From Caldicellulosiruptor morganii (GTDB taxonomy: Bacteria > Bacillota > Thermoanaerobacteria > Caldicellulosiruptorales > Caldicellulosiruptoraceae): a DNA stretch of 64,000 bases. The position numbers and the translations under genes are program-made. The notes beneath the pieces are model-generated. The model worked only from the letters and a program-made list of their open reading frames with translations, was not told the DNA's origin and did not search any database. How positions within the stretch are numbered: the first letter of the stretch is position 1; the number at the start of each line of letters is the position of its first letter. Location: positions 1,198,001 to 1,262,000 of the forward strand of contig NZ_CP113865.1 of NCBI RefSeq assembly GCF_026810225.1, written 5' to 3'. This document shows positions 45,841 to 56,288 of this stretch, piece after piece.

Positions 45841-47676
45841 TAGCCGTTTGCAAAATGGTTGGTGATTGAAGGTAACAGATGCCAATACTAACATGAAATA
45901 CTATCAAGATACAAAAAGAAAAGCAAAATGACAACCAAATATTATCAATGCAAACAAAAATAATCAGCAACAAACATATGACAAAAATTAACAATATCAA
46001 AAAAGACAATAGTATCCTAAGCCTTCTAGCTTCTTGGCTTTAGAAGGTTAAGTAAAAAACAAAGTCACAAATTTTTGGTAGATTAATGATTTAAGAAAAA
46101 TTGTAGTTTTAAGCGATAAGTTTTTTGAGTTTGTTAAGCTTTTTGATAGTTAATTTAGAACAATAGAGTTTGATATTGTGAGCAAGGATAAACAAAAGTG
46201 AGTAAGTAATTGCAGAGAGTAAAAAATCAGAGAAGATAGAAATATGGTCATAAGTACAGATGACATCGGAGCCCATATAGGATTTTAGGTGATAAATAGT
46301 CTGCTCTACAGCGACACGTTTATTGTAGAGGTCTAAAAACTCTTGAGAATTTCTGTTGATACCTGGGGAAGAGCGAAAATCGTCAGGGTAAGTGTAGAAC
46401 ATTCTGCCAGATTTAGAGTTAGTACAAGGTTGAGGGCAAGAGCAAATGCGTTTGCCGTCTTTATAACAAGACATGGGGCAGACCCATTTAAGACGCACAG
46501 AACGATTTTTACCCTGACATTTGCCTTCAGGTTTAAAAGGTTGATTGAACTTTTTGCAGATAGGGACACCATCTTCAGATATAACGATATTAGGGTCTGA
46601 AGTAGGTGTAGTATTTTTAGAGGCTCTTGGATTTAGAGGGATAATGATTTTGGAGAAGTTGAAAGTGTTTTTTAAAGTTGAGTAGATGTTATGTGCATCC
46701 AAGGCACTGTCAGCGATGAAAGTGGAGAAATTTTTGGGAATGTAAGAGAATAGAGTTTCGAGCGAAGGAAATAAAGCTTTAGAGTCAGAGATAGCCTTTG
46801 CTTCTTGAGGGTCAGAAGAAGGAGAGTCAGAGTTAAACAGAGGTACTAAAGCCAAAGGAATACCGAGAGCATTGGTAATGACAGCGAATTTTAAAGCCCA
46901 GCAGAAATGGCCATTTACGAACATAAGACGGATATTAGAATTAGCATTAGCAGTTTTAGGCAAGGAAGAATAAACAAGAGAGTAGATTTTATCAGAGGAC
47001 AGCTCAGGGTTAGCTTTTGAGGTATTTTTCAAGAGAGATTGAATGAATTTAGGGTTATTTTCACGGACCTTTGGGACAATACCGGTTGTATCGAAGATTA
47101 AGATTGAAGCAAGTTCAGGGGATTGCCTAAGAGAAATATTGTGTGCATGGATAGAGATATTTTGAAAAAGTTTATGGATTTCGTTGTTGAAGATTTTTCT
47201 GAAGCGAGAGAAGGTTGAAATAGAGGGAACATTACCATTTAAGTTACAGAATGAACGAAGTTCATAGGAGTTAAGAAGCACAGCGCGGAGCTGAGTAAGA
47301 GTATTGAGTTTGAGTAATTTTTGGACAAAAAAGCAAAGGAGCATAGATTCTAAGGAGAAGCATCTATGCTTACCAAAGTATTTGTAGTAGGCATTGTAGA
47401 AAGAAGAAGGTATGTAGTCTGATAAGTTGATGAATTTATTGAACAAGCCCAAGAGGCTTTCAGGCTTGTAGAGAGCCGAAGCCTTTAGGTGGGAGAATAG
47501 ATCGAGGAAAGAAAGTTGTTTAGGTTTGTTGTTGAACATTTTGGACCCCCTCCTCATAGTAGAAAATTTGTTTTATATAATCATATTTTACTACAACTAT
47601 GAGGAGGGTGACCAGACTTTTTCGAATCTTTATAAAGCTTGATAACGCTCATATTGAGCGTTTCTGCAAAAGGCTA
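45841..47676 (-). mobile_element. IS4-like element, intact
   Basis: The ends TAGCCGTTTGCAAAATGG and (inverted) TAGCCTTTTGCAGAAACG match. An 11-bp direct repeat, atccataaata, flanks it (45830-45840 and 47677-47687), a length usual for IS4-type elements. It is inserted 28 bases before the radical SAM start. Confidence 0.88.
46109..47539 (-). CDS. IS4/IS1182-like DDE transposase
   Basis: The transposase has 476 residues. The N-terminal region (SLESMLLCFFVQKLLKLNTL) is followed by the core with ILIFDTTGIVPK (first Asp), FIADSALDAHNIY (second Asp) and a C-terminal VEQTIYHLKSYMG bearing the Glu. A Cys-rich insert (CPMSCYKDGKRICSCPQPC) may bind zinc. The ATG preceded by GGAGGGGG is used; a longer frame begins 6 codons upstream. 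A decayed sister copy lies at 17454-18512. Confidence 0.88.
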   Translation of the reverse strand: MFNNKPKQLSFLDLFSHLKASALYKPESLLGLFNKFINLSDYIPSSFYNAYYKYFGKHRCFSLESMLLCFFVQKLLKLNTLTQLRAVLLNSYELRSFCNLNGNVPSISTFSRFRKIFNNEIHKLFQNISIHAHNISLRQSPELASILIFDTTGIVPKVRENNPKFIQSLLKNTSKANPELSSDKIYSLVYSSLPKTANANSNIRLMFVNGHFCWALKFAVITNALGIPLALVPLFNSDSPSSDPQEAKAISDSKALFPSLETLFSYIPKNFSTFIADSALDAHNIYSTLKNTFNFSKIIIPLNPRASKNTTPTSDPNIVISEDGVPICKKFNQPFKPEGKCQGKNRSVRLKWVCPMSCYKDGKRICSCPQPCTNSKSGRMFYTYPDDFRSSPGINRNSQEFLDLYNKRVAVEQTIYHLKSYMGSDVICTYDHISIFSDFLLSAITYSLLFILAHNIKLYCSKLTIKKLNKLKKLIA

Positions 47677-47704
47677 ATCCATAAATAATATAGGAGGGGC
47701 TTAA

Positions 47705-49099
47705 ATGAAAAGTTTAATTATTGATAATTGTTTACTACTATTAGATAATAAAGATGCCGTGATATTTGATATAATTACAGGGAAAATATATAAATGTCGT
47801 GATAGTTTAGATAGAATTAAACAAAAGATAAAAAGTAAGAGTTACTTGAATATAGAACATCGCTATATCAGATCTCAAAAAATAGAATGGGATGATGGTT
47901 TTTTATTATCGGTAACGATGTGTTCAGCAGAAACTTGTAATTTAAAATGTAAATATTGCTACGCAAATTTAGGAACATACAATAATATCGACAGAACTAG
48001 TAAAGCTATAATGACATTTGAAGATTACAAGTTATTTTTTGAAAAAATACTAAAAATTTTTCCGCGGGGGGTTGTTAATTATACATTTTTTGGTGGCGAA
48101 CCTATGCTTGGATTTGAGGAAATTGTTAAGTTTGTTGAATATATAACAGATGTATGTGAAAAGAATAATTTAATTAAACCGCACTTTGCAATAGTAACAA
48201 ACGGTACTCTTATCGATGAATATGCATGGGAGATATTTGAGAAATATCATTTTGCTGTTACTATCAGTTTAGATGGTCCTAAAGAGGTTAATGATAGAAT
48301 GCGAATTTTTCGTGATGAACATCAAAGTGTTTTTGATACTGTTAAGCATAATCTTGAGAAATGCTCAGGTAGAACTCATGTGTTAGTCGCGGAAGCAACA
48401 TTAGGTGAGTTTTTTTTCAGAAATTATAGAAAGAATTATGCAAGAGAGTATTTTGATACATTTATAAATCTGGGATTTGATTCGGTTTCACCATATTTTG
48501 CAGAAATGAGTAATACCAATTATATGGTAACAAATGACGCTAATTTGAGAGATGGAATAAAACAGTTTTATTATGATCTTGTTGATTATTCATTTGAACT
48601 TCTACTAGATGATAATAAATGTATGTCAATTCCAAATTTTATAGCCTCAACAATCATTAATATTGTGACACGCAAGGAAAAAAATGTGTGTGCTGCAGGA
48701 AAGAAAAGTATATTCTACACTGCTTCAGGTGATGTTTATCCTTGTCAAATGTATTACTTGTCAAAATATAAAAAATTGGGGAATATAGCTGATGAGAATG
48801 AACTGAAGAAAAATATCAAATCTTATAAGCTAATTTCCAGAAATGAAATAAGCGAGTGTAAAAGCTGCTTTGCTGTTTCTTTTTGTAATTTTTGGTGTCC
48901 TGGAGCCTCCTATCAATTTGCTAATAATGAGTATGCTGTAAATAAAGTTCGTTGTATAATTCAAAAATCTATTGGTGAAAGAGTCATTTACAATCTTGCG
49001 TTAATGTTTGAAAATGAAGAAAAGAAGGCTATTTTTATACGCAATCTAAGAAAATTGTCACATTTGTATTCATGGAAAAAATTCGGAGGTAATCTATAA
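47705..49099 (+). CDS. Radical SAM/SPASM peptide maturase
   Basis: The 464-residue enzyme has the radical SAM motif CNLKCKYC (Cys78, Cys82, Cys85), the GGEP motif in TFFGGEPMLG, and a SPASM domain with Cys in VCAAGKKS, YPCQM, ECKSCFAVSFCNFWCPG and RC. An N-terminal part of about 65 residues could be a peptide-recognition domain. Such enzymes make thioether, C-C or epimerised links in RiPPs. The ATG is preceded by AGGAGGGG. The next gene begins 1 base after its stop. No clear precursor lies in the operon; the peptide at 45301 is the nearest candidate. Confidence 0.88.
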   Translation: MKSLIIDNCLLLLDNKDAVIFDIITGKIYKCRDSLDRIKQKIKSKSYLNIEHRYIRSQKIEWDDGFLLSVTMCSAETCNLKCKYCYANLGTYNNIDRTSKAIMTFEDYKLFFEKILKIFPRGVVNYTFFGGEPMLGFEEIVKFVEYITDVCEKNNLIKPHFAIVTNGTLIDEYAWEIFEKYHFAVTISLDGPKEVNDRMRIFRDEHQSVFDTVKHNLEKCSGRTHVLVAEATLGEFFFRNYRKNYAREYFDTFINLGFDSVSPYFAEMSNTNYMVTNDANLRDGIKQFYYDLVDYSFELLLDDNKCMSIPNFIASTIINIVTRKEKNVCAAGKKSIFYTASGDVYPCQMYYLSKYKKLGNIADENELKKNIKSYKLISRNEISECKSCFAVSFCNFWCPGASYQFANNEYAVNKVRCIIQKSIGERVIYNLALMFENEEKKAIFIRNLRKLSHLYSWKKFGGNL

Positions 49100-49100
49100 T

Positions 49101-50282
49101 ATGGAATTATGTAAGAGAGGACGTTATAAAATTGTAGATGATATTTCTCTTACAAGGCAAGAAAGCTTATTTAATGAGTTTTTTTATTTACTTGGGAGCA
49201 AAAGCAAAAATTCCTATATAAAGATTCCAATAAACTTGGTAAAATATTGTGAAGACATAATTGACAAACTCGATGGTAATCATTCGATCGAAGAGATAGA
49301 AGATATATTGTCCAGAAAGTATGGTGAAAATATTGATGTTTTTATGTTTGTCAAAAAAATATCTCAAGCTGGGTTGATAGAAGGATTTGAGAAGGAAATT
49401 GACGATGAAATGAGTATATTCGGATTGACGTTGATAAAAAAAGATATTAATTTAATCAACAACGTTTTTTATGTTATATCAAATTATGTTTATTCTGTTT
49501 TTAGGCACTACAAAATAGTATTATGTATAATATTTTTCGAGATCATATATGCTTTTATTTACATGATATTGAATAAATATACTTTAATAGAAATTTTAAC
49601 TAATACTGATGTTATCACTTTAAGTGTTGGAGTTACCTGGTTATTAACAGGATTGTGTTTTTTGTTACATGAGATAGGTCATGCGATAGCTGCAATAGCT
49701 AATGGTATTAAAATTAAAACATTTTCATTTGGTTTGTATCTAGGCTTAATACCAATGTTTTATTTTACATACGATGATTTAAAACCTGCGTCACCTAAAA
49801 TTAAATTTAGAGTAACGGTTGCCGGTATATATACTAACCTTATATGTGCAGGGTTGTGTTTATTATTATTAGAACTTCCTTTTGTGTCGGAAAATGCTTA
49901 TAAAGTTCTCAGTTTATTTCTGATATTGAATGTATATATGATAGTAGGCAATTTGCTTCCATTTAAGTTATGTGACGGCTACTATATTTTGTCAATATTG
50001 CTCAATAAATATGACTTGAGAATAACTTTAATAAAACTTTTAATATCTTTTAAGGGTATTAATGATGTAAGCAGAAGAGCGAGAAAATTAGTAATATCCT
50101 ATGCGATTTTCTCTTTTGTAACATTTGCATTATCTATTTATTCTTTTTACATTCATATATATAACTGCTTTTATTTAGGCAATTACATGTATGGACTGTT
50201 TATATTGACAATATTTGCTATTACTATTATTGTAACAGTTGTAAATATTGTGTTGAAATCTAAAGGAGGGAAAATCCGTTGA
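49101..50282 (+). CDS. PqqD-like plus M50 membrane metalloprotease
   Basis: This 393-residue protein has residues 40-98 resembling a PqqD/RRE-type domain (IKIPINLVKYCEDIIDKLDG...EEIEDIL). About six membrane helices follow, with the zinc motif HEIGH (190-194) and NLLPFKLCDGYY (284-295), which supplies the third ligand of site-2 proteases. The fused recognition domain suggests it captures the modified peptide and cuts it in the membrane, as proposed for YydH-like proteins. Its stop overlaps the TTG start of the permease gene. Confidence 0.82.
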   Translation: MELCKRGRYKIVDDISLTRQESLFNEFFYLLGSKSKNSYIKIPINLVKYCEDIIDKLDGNHSIEEIEDILSRKYGENIDVFMFVKKISQAGLIEGFEKEIDDEMSIFGLTLIKKDINLINNVFYVISNYVYSVFRHYKIVLCIIFFEIIYAFIYMILNKYTLIEILTNTDVITLSVGVTWLLTGLCFLLHEIGHAIAAIANGIKIKTFSFGLYLGLIPMFYFTYDDLKPASPKIKFRVTVAGIYTNLICAGLCLLLLELPFVSENAYKVLSLFLILNVYMIVGNLLPFKLCDGYYILSILLNKYDLRITLIKLLISFKGINDVSRRARKLVISYAIFSFVTFALSIYSFYIHIYNCFYLGNYMYGLFILTIFAITIIVTVVNIVLKSKGGKIR

Positions 50283-52669
50283 TTTTTATACTTGTAGCTG
50301 GCAGAATTAAAAATAAACTTGAGCGGAATAGAAATATACCTATCACTATTGCGGTTATGCTTGTATGTATTATAATATTGTCGACGGGAGTGGTATATAG
50401 CAATGCGCGCCGTACTATGCTCGAACAATATTGGGCGAAAAATGGCAGTGCCGACCTTATAGTTTTAGGGAAAAAAGACAAATTATCGTCAGTAAATATG
50501 ATGGATTGCAACTATACAGCCATCGGAATAAATACTTCAGGTACGCTAATTGAGCACAATAAAATAGGCCGATATGGTATTATTGCCTATGCAGATATAA
50601 ACAAAGTAAATGAGCATTATTCATTAAAACTTACAAATGCAGTTTTTTCAAATGAAGCTATTATTACATCACATTTAGCAAAAGAATTGAACGTTCAAAA
50701 AAATGCAATTATTTCAATCAATAATACTAAATATAAGATAGTCCAGATACTTGAATCAACAGATATATTCAACATCAATAATGACATAGTTCTTATTAAT
50801 GGTGATCCAGACAATTATGATGTTGATACCGTTTGTTTACTTATTGATTGTGCACACAATGTAGAAAAAATAAATAACTTAATAGATTACTTTAAAGCGC
50901 AGGATATAAGTTATATCAACAGGTATGAAAATATCAAGCCCCTAACAGATGAATTTGATAATTTATTAAGTAATATTTATATTCTGTTTGCTGCAATTGC
51001 TATTATTGGCGGTGTTCTGATCTATAATACATACTCAATCAACGTTAGAAAGAGATTAGAATATTGGGGGACATTAAGGACACTAGGTTTAAAGAAAAGC
51101 AAAGTAATTGTAACAATGCTTATGGAGATATGCTTCTATTCCATTTTAGGAATAATGTTTGGTGTAGTATTCGGCATAGGTATGGGGATCCTTATATGCA
51201 TTTTGACTGATACAAATATTTATTCATATATTCCGGAAAATTACTTTACAATTATAGCAATTGCAATCAGTTTAATTGTACCTATTATGTCAGTACTGTT
51301 ATCGACTAGAAAGCTGCTGAAAAAGTCGCCTATTGAAATGCTTTTTGGGACAAGATCAACTGCTGATAAAAACAGACCTAGGAGTGCAATAACAATTGAA
51401 ATAGGTATAGGCATATTACTTATTGTACTGTCGGTCGTAGATATATTAATGTTTGGAAAATTTGACGATAAGACACTTGTATTGGTATATTCATTGCAAA
51501 TCATCTTATGTCTAATAGGTGTAATATTCATTTTAAAGCCGTTCATAGAAGTGAGTGCGAAGTTTTTGATGAATATAAAAAATCCCTTTTTGAGGCTTGC
51601 CTGCTTCAATATAAAAACTAACCTTGTAAGTCTTAAAGGTATTGTTATGTCGGTGGTATTAACGGTCATAATACTTTATACAATAATTGGTTTTTCAACG
51701 AACTTCAAGGATTGGGCAGTTAATATGGCTGACAGACAGCTTAACTTTGATTTTCAAATCGTATATGCTAATAACCACTTAAACACAAGCAATGCTAACG
51801 CCTTTATTGATGATGAAAAGATAGAAGTGGTGGGGCGAAACTATGTCGACGTTGCAACCATTAAAGGAATAAATGTATATATTTGTGCAACAACTGCTGA
51901 TGATTTTAATGCAATGTATAACGTTAAGATCAATGAAAAAAGTATTTCGGGTAACAATGTAGTTTTGTCATCAAAAGTAATGAAAGATCTAAACATCAAA
52001 CCTGGTGATAAAGTAAATCTATCATTAAATGGCATTGAAAAAATCGTTACAGTCAGCGATAAAACTGACTTACTAGATAATTCAGCATTTGCCGTATATG
52101 TTTCAAAAGATTTGTTCGACATTTCAAATTATAAAAAGGCTAGAATTTGTGGAAAGATTTCTAAGCAAAATTCAATTACCGAATTAAAGTCCAAGGCTTC
52201 TCAACGCAACTTGGATTTTTATTCTATGACAGATATTAAAACTCAGTGGAAAGAAAACATTGTTAGAGGAATAGAACCCCTTGAATACATTATTGCGGCT
52301 ATTATTATCGCATTAATGCTACTGCTTGGAAATACAATACTGACAAATGCAGAAGAAAAGAAACATAACTTTCTAATTTTAAGAAGTATTGGCCTTAAAA
52401 GGAAAAATGTAAAGACAATCTTGATGTTTGAATACTTAATTACCGAAATGGTAACAATACTCGTATCAATTGGAATGGGAATAGTAGTAAGTAAGAAATT
52501 CTTTGCGATTAACTGTATTATGAGCGGATTCTCTGTTGATTATAAAGCACCCATTATTCAATTTGCTTTAATAGGAATTGCAATATTGATATTATCATGT
52601 GTTTATTCCTTAAAAATTTTTACAAAAATTTCAGTTGATGATATTATTAGCGAGATTAGATATTATTAG
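50279..52669 (+). CDS. FtsX/MacB-type ABC permease
   Basis: The permease has 796 residues. A first helix at about 20-40 is followed by a large extracytoplasmic domain, three helices (about 235-350), two further helices (about 365-410), a second extracytoplasmic domain and three C-terminal helices with LILRSIGLKRKNVKTIL. This two-repeat FtsX layout belongs to MacB/BceB-like exporters and immunity systems. The start is TTG with AAAGGAGGG upstream and overlaps the previous stop. The ATPase follows. Confidence 0.85.
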   Translation: MIFILVAGRIKNKLERNRNIPITIAVMLVCIIILSTGVVYSNARRTMLEQYWAKNGSADLIVLGKKDKLSSVNMMDCNYTAIGINTSGTLIEHNKIGRYGIIAYADINKVNEHYSLKLTNAVFSNEAIITSHLAKELNVQKNAIISINNTKYKIVQILESTDIFNINNDIVLINGDPDNYDVDTVCLLIDCAHNVEKINNLIDYFKAQDISYINRYENIKPLTDEFDNLLSNIYILFAAIAIIGGVLIYNTYSINVRKRLEYWGTLRTLGLKKSKVIVTMLMEICFYSILGIMFGVVFGIGMGILICILTDTNIYSYIPENYFTIIAIAISLIVPIMSVLLSTRKLLKKSPIEMLFGTRSTADKNRPRSAITIEIGIGILLIVLSVVDILMFGKFDDKTLVLVYSLQIILCLIGVIFILKPFIEVSAKFLMNIKNPFLRLACFNIKTNLVSLKGIVMSVVLTVIILYTIIGFSTNFKDWAVNMADRQLNFDFQIVYANNHLNTSNANAFIDDEKIEVVGRNYVDVATIKGINVYICATTADDFNAMYNVKINEKSISGNNVVLSSKVMKDLNIKPGDKVNLSLNGIEKIVTVSDKTDLLDNSAFAVYVSKDLFDISNYKKARICGKISKQNSITELKSKASQRNLDFYSMTDIKTQWKENIVRGIEPLEYIIAAIIIALMLLLGNTILTNAEEKKHNFLILRSIGLKRKNVKTILMFEYLITEMVTILVSIGMGIVVSKKFFAINCIMSGFSVDYKAPIIQFALIGIAILILSCVYSLKIFTKISVDDIISEIRYY

Positions 52670-52684
52670 GAGGTGTTATGTTAC

Positions 52685-53338
52685 ATGATTAAACTAGTTA
52701 ATGTAGTTAAAAGTTATGATGGTTACATAGCTGTAAATAATGTAAGTCTTCAAATAGAAGCAGGAAGTTTTACTGGCATAATTGGGGAATCAGGCGCGGG
52801 AAAAAGCACATTGCTCTATATGATAGGTGGTTTGCTTAGGCCGAGTAGTGGTGATATCTTTATCGAGAATGTAAATATCGTTGGATTAAATGATAATGAA
52901 TTAAGTGAGTTTAGATGTAATAAAATTGGATTTATTTTTCAATTTTATAATTTAGTTCCAGGAATGACTGTTAGGGAAAATGTAGAATTACCAATTATTA
53001 TTAGTAATAGAAATCGTAAAGAAATGAAAAAGGCAGTGGAAGAGTTAGTTGATGCTGTTGGATTGTCCGAATATATTGACAGAGATGTAACAACATTGTC
53101 TGGTGGACAACAGCAAAGAGTGGCAATTGCACGCGCACTAATAAACGATCCTGTGGTTATTCTTGCCGATGAACCGACAGGTAATCTTGATTCCAAGAAC
53201 TCCAATAAAATACTTGAATTGCTTCATGAGATAAATGTAACTAAAAAAAAGACAATTATTATGGTTACACATAGTGAAAAAATGCTTAAATATTGTGATA
53301 ATGTTATTACTTTATCTGACGGGAGAGTTGTAAAATGA
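52685..53338 (+). CDS. ABC ATPase of the MacB/LolD type
   Basis: This is a 217-residue ATPase with GESGAGKST (Walker A), [10 protein letters not shown] (signature), [12 protein letters not shown] (Walker B) and the switch His in VTHSEKM. The ATG at 52685 is preferred, 11 nt after AGGAGG; a GTG at 52673 lies inside that site. It pairs with the FtsX-type permease just upstream. Its stop overlaps the next start. Confidence 0.9.
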   Translation: MIKLVNVVKSYDGYIAVNNVSLQIEAGSFTGIIGESGAGKSTLLYMIGGLLRPSSGDIFIENVNIVGLNDNELSEFRCNKIGFIFQFYNLVPGMTVRENVELPIIISNRNRKEMKKAVEELVDAVGLSEYIDRDVTTLSGGQQQRVAIARALINDPVVILADEPTGNLDSKNSNKILELLHEINVTKKKTIIMVTHSEKMLKYCDNVITLSDGRVVK

Positions 53339-54441
53339 TTTTAAAGAGTGCAGATAAACTACAACGAAGTTTTAAACATGCAAATTGCCGTATTCAATCT
53401 TTGTGTGATTTATTAAGTTTACATAATATTTTTATTAATCCTAATTTACTGTACATTCATTGCTTCAATATCTTAGCTGCTTTGTGTTATATACCATATA
53501 AGAATTTGGAGTATTTATTCCTGGTAGGGTTCAATGAGTATTTTGAAGAAACATTTTTTGATGAAAACAATATAAAATACCATGTAACAGATAAAATTAA
53601 TTCAATAAATGACATAGTTACTTTTATAAAAGAGGGTGTTCCAATATATACATTATGCGATGCTAATACAATTTCAACTCTAAATATACCAAAAAACGAT
53701 GTTCAAATTGGCGTTTGTAGTGGTGTGGTGGTTGTGGGCGTAGATTTTCCCACGAAGGTGATTTGCAATCAGATATTGCCTCAGGGAAAGTGTGAGCTTT
53801 TACCAATTGATTACTCAATTTTTTCTCGTGCGCGAACGCTGAGAGTATATCCTTCTTCACCTCAGAACAGATGTATTTATCTTGAGTTGGATGAGAATCA
53901 GACTACTGCTATATCGAAACGAATTAATGACGTTGATATAATGATGGGAAAATTGTCAAAATGTTTTCGGAATATACTCAATGATAGTAATTTGCTAATA
54001 ATCTCAAATGTTGGAGTTAAAGGAATTTGCAATTTCGGTGCTTTTTATGCTCTAAAAAGTGAATTAAAGGTATTAAGTGAGATTGACAACATTGCTAGGG
54101 TATCGTCAGAAATAATTGATAAGGTTTTCACTTTAAAAATACTTCTTTTAAGGAAATCTATAGTTTCTGGATCTTCAAGTTTTAATAGGCATGAATTGGC
54201 AGATGCTTTATTTGCGCTATATGAAATAACAAGAGATTCAAGATTAAAAAAAGCAAGCGTATTGTTTCGTGAGAGCGGAAATAAACTGAGACAAATATCG
54301 AGGTTTTTATACTCAGTGGGTAATTATACCCGCTGTAAAAAAGAATTTATTGGGAAAATAATTGATATGTTTGATGAAGTGTTGAATATTGAAAGGCGAG
54401 CATCAGAAATACTTGCCAATTTAACTTATTATAACACTTAG
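53335..54441 (+). CDS. Possible BtrH-like protein of the radical SAM operon
   Basis: This is a 368-residue soluble protein. The N-terminal half has a weak resemblance to BtrH-N domains: CRIQSLCDLLSLHNIF, a GVPIYTLCDAN segment, and VVVVGVDFPTKVICNQILP followed by SIFSRARTLRV. The histidine usually found before the VVVVG strand reads Cys-Ser-Gly here. The C-terminal half is helical. The ATG overlaps the ATPase stop, so it belongs to the operon. The family call is tentative; the role may be acyl transfer, peptide binding or immunity. Confidence 0.5.
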   Translation: MILKSADKLQRSFKHANCRIQSLCDLLSLHNIFINPNLLYIHCFNILAALCYIPYKNLEYLFLVGFNEYFEETFFDENNIKYHVTDKINSINDIVTFIKEGVPIYTLCDANTISTLNIPKNDVQIGVCSGVVVVGVDFPTKVICNQILPQGKCELLPIDYSIFSRARTLRVYPSSPQNRCIYLELDENQTTAISKRINDVDIMMGKLSKCFRNILNDSNLLIISNVGVKGICNFGAFYALKSELKVLSEIDNIARVSSEIIDKVFTLKILLLRKSIVSGSSSFNRHELADALFALYEITRDSRLKKASVLFRESGNKLRQISRFLYSVGNYTRCKKEFIGKIIDMFDEVLNIERRASEILANLTYYNT

Positions 54442-54517
54442 AAGACAGTTGTAATAAACAAGTGTATGGTTTTTTGGCTTAATTGATATACTTTTATGCG
54501 AGGTCTGAGATTAGTGA

Positions 54518-54807
54518 AAATGGATGAAGCAACCAGCAACCTTGACTCTGTAACCGAGCAAGCGATAGGGAAGGTTATAGAGAAGGTATGTGAGGGGATA
54601 ACAACCATAATAATAGCGCACAGGCTATCGACCATATTAAAGTGCGATAAGGTTGTGGTAATGCATGAAGGTAGGATAGTAGAGGTAGGAACGCATGAGG
54701 AGCTGATGAGAAAGAAAGGGTATTATTATAACCTGTGGAGAGAGCAGCTGATAGGGCTTGAGCAAAAAGGGCTATGGGATTTGGTTGGGAGTGCAGCTGG
54801 AGGATGA
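54518..54807 (+). pseudogene. LanT-type exporter remnant 5 (last ~95 residues)
   Basis: Homology starts in the middle of Walker B (MDEATSNLDSVTEQAIGK) and runs to VGSAAGG. Everything before is lost, replaced by unrelated sequence after the radical SAM operon. The stop overlaps the MFP4 start, as in the other modules. Confidence 0.85.
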
Positions 54808-56204
54808 GAGAGGTAATATATGATTTTGGAGAGCTCAAGGAAAGCAAGCTTTTGTATGAATCAGAGATTCCAAGGTATGGACTTTTTATTACATATATTT
54901 TGCTTGCCTTAGTGATAGGACTTGTTTTGTGGAGTGTGGTAGGAAAAATTGATATAAATGTGAAGGTTCAAGGGATAATAAGACCCTGGGAAGATGAAGC
55001 AAAGGTGATAAGTTATGTTGGAGGGAAGGTAAAAGAGGTTTTTGTAAAAGAAGGAGAATATATAAAGAAAGGTGAGGTTCTATTTAAGATTGATGATGAA
55101 GAATATGTAAATAAGAGAGATTTTTTGAAACAGCAACTTAGCGAATATGAGAAAAGGATTGATAATTTGAAAGAATTGAGAAATAGCATAGAAAAAGGAG
55201 AAAGTCTCAGGAATAAAAATAATGCGTACTATTTGAGATACTTGAGCTATAGTTATGAGATAAACAAATTGAGAAAAGCAGCAGAAGAAGCAAGAGTACA
55301 AAGAGAATACAGTATAATGGATTTTAAAAAGCAGATTGAGAGTTTGGATGAGAAGATTAAAAGTATTGATAAGTTTGAGAACATGTTAAGAGAAATAAAG
55401 GGAGTTGTAAACAAGGGTGAGCATATTAAGATAGAAAAATACGACATAGGGTATTTGGAATTTATATTGAGTGAAATAGAGGCTTACAATCAGCAGGTGA
55501 AGACAAAATCGGATGGTAGTAATATACAGAAGAAGATTTTAATATCGAAAATAGATTCAAAACTTGATGAGCTGAGGCAGTCAAAAAGTGAGATGATTTT
55601 GCAGAAACAGAAAATAGAAGGGCAGCTTGATTTGCTAAACATTTCAGGTGATGATATAAAAGGAGATATTGAGAAATATAAGCTGGACATGCTGATGCAG
55701 ATTGATAATGAAATTAGTAATTTAAGTAATGAAATGAAGAACCTGAAAATCAACTTGGATGAAACTGAGAAATTGATAGAAAGCTGTAGAGTAAGAGCAG
55801 AAAAAGATGGTTATTTGGAATACAGCGCTGAACTAGTCAGTGGTGCGGTAGTAAGTAGCGGAGCTGAGATTGGCAGAATAGTTGGCAGTGGGTCAAGAGG
55901 ATTTAGGGTTGTTGGATACATACCAAACACAAAAGGTGGTAGCATAGAAATAGGGCAAAGAGCAAAGGTAAAGATAGCAGGAGCAGATGGATTAAAAGTA
56001 TTGGAAGGAAAGGTTGTAAGGGTATTGCAGGATATAAAGATAGCAAGCCAGAGTGGGCAAGGGTTTTATGAGGTTGAGGTAGAAGTAAAGAAAGTTCCAA
56101 AAGGTATTAATTTGAGGGCAGGGCAGGCATGTGAGATGAGCATAGTGGTTGAGCAGGAGCGGTTGATTGAATGGGTATTAGAAAAGTTGGGATTGAGGTT
56201 ATGA
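54804..56204 (+). CDS. Bacteriocin-secretion accessory protein, HlyD/MFP family (MFP4)
   Basis: The protein has 466 residues and the same domains as MFP1-3. The N-terminal third follows MFP1 closely (GLVLWSVVGKIDINVKVQG) and the coiled coil resembles MFP2 and MFP3, so it is a mosaic. The start is the ATG overlapping the LanT5 remnant; a longer frame from 54774 is inside that remnant. It heads the second LanM cluster, whose own exporter gene is lost. Confidence 0.88.
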   Translation: MREVIYDFGELKESKLLYESEIPRYGLFITYILLALVIGLVLWSVVGKIDINVKVQGIIRPWEDEAKVISYVGGKVKEVFVKEGEYIKKGEVLFKIDDEEYVNKRDFLKQQLSEYEKRIDNLKELRNSIEKGESLRNKNNAYYLRYLSYSYEINKLRKAAEEARVQREYSIMDFKKQIESLDEKIKSIDKFENMLREIKGVVNKGEHIKIEKYDIGYLEFILSEIEAYNQQVKTKSDGSNIQKKILISKIDSKLDELRQSKSEMILQKQKIEGQLDLLNISGDDIKGDIEKYKLDMLMQIDNEISNLSNEMKNLKINLDETEKLIESCRVRAEKDGYLEYSAELVSGAVVSSGAEIGRIVGSGSRGFRVVGYIPNTKGGSIEIGQRAKVKIAGADGLKVLEGKVVRVLQDIKIASQSGQGFYEVEVEVKKVPKGINLRAGQACEMSIVVEQERLIEWVLEKLGLRL

Positions 56205-56209
56205 GGTGA

Positions 56210-56250
56210 GGCAACAACCCTTTCATCAGCCGGCTGTGAGGGTTGGGATA
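56210..56250 (+). promoter_or_regulatory. Precursor-leader hairpin element, copy 6
   Basis: GGCAACAACCC and GAGGGTTGGG arms enclose CAGCCGGCTG. It lies 5 bases after MFP4 and 38 bases before a precursor start. Confidence 0.6.
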
Positions 56251-56288
56251 TATAATTAAATCAAAAAAAATGAGGAGGTGTGAAAAGA

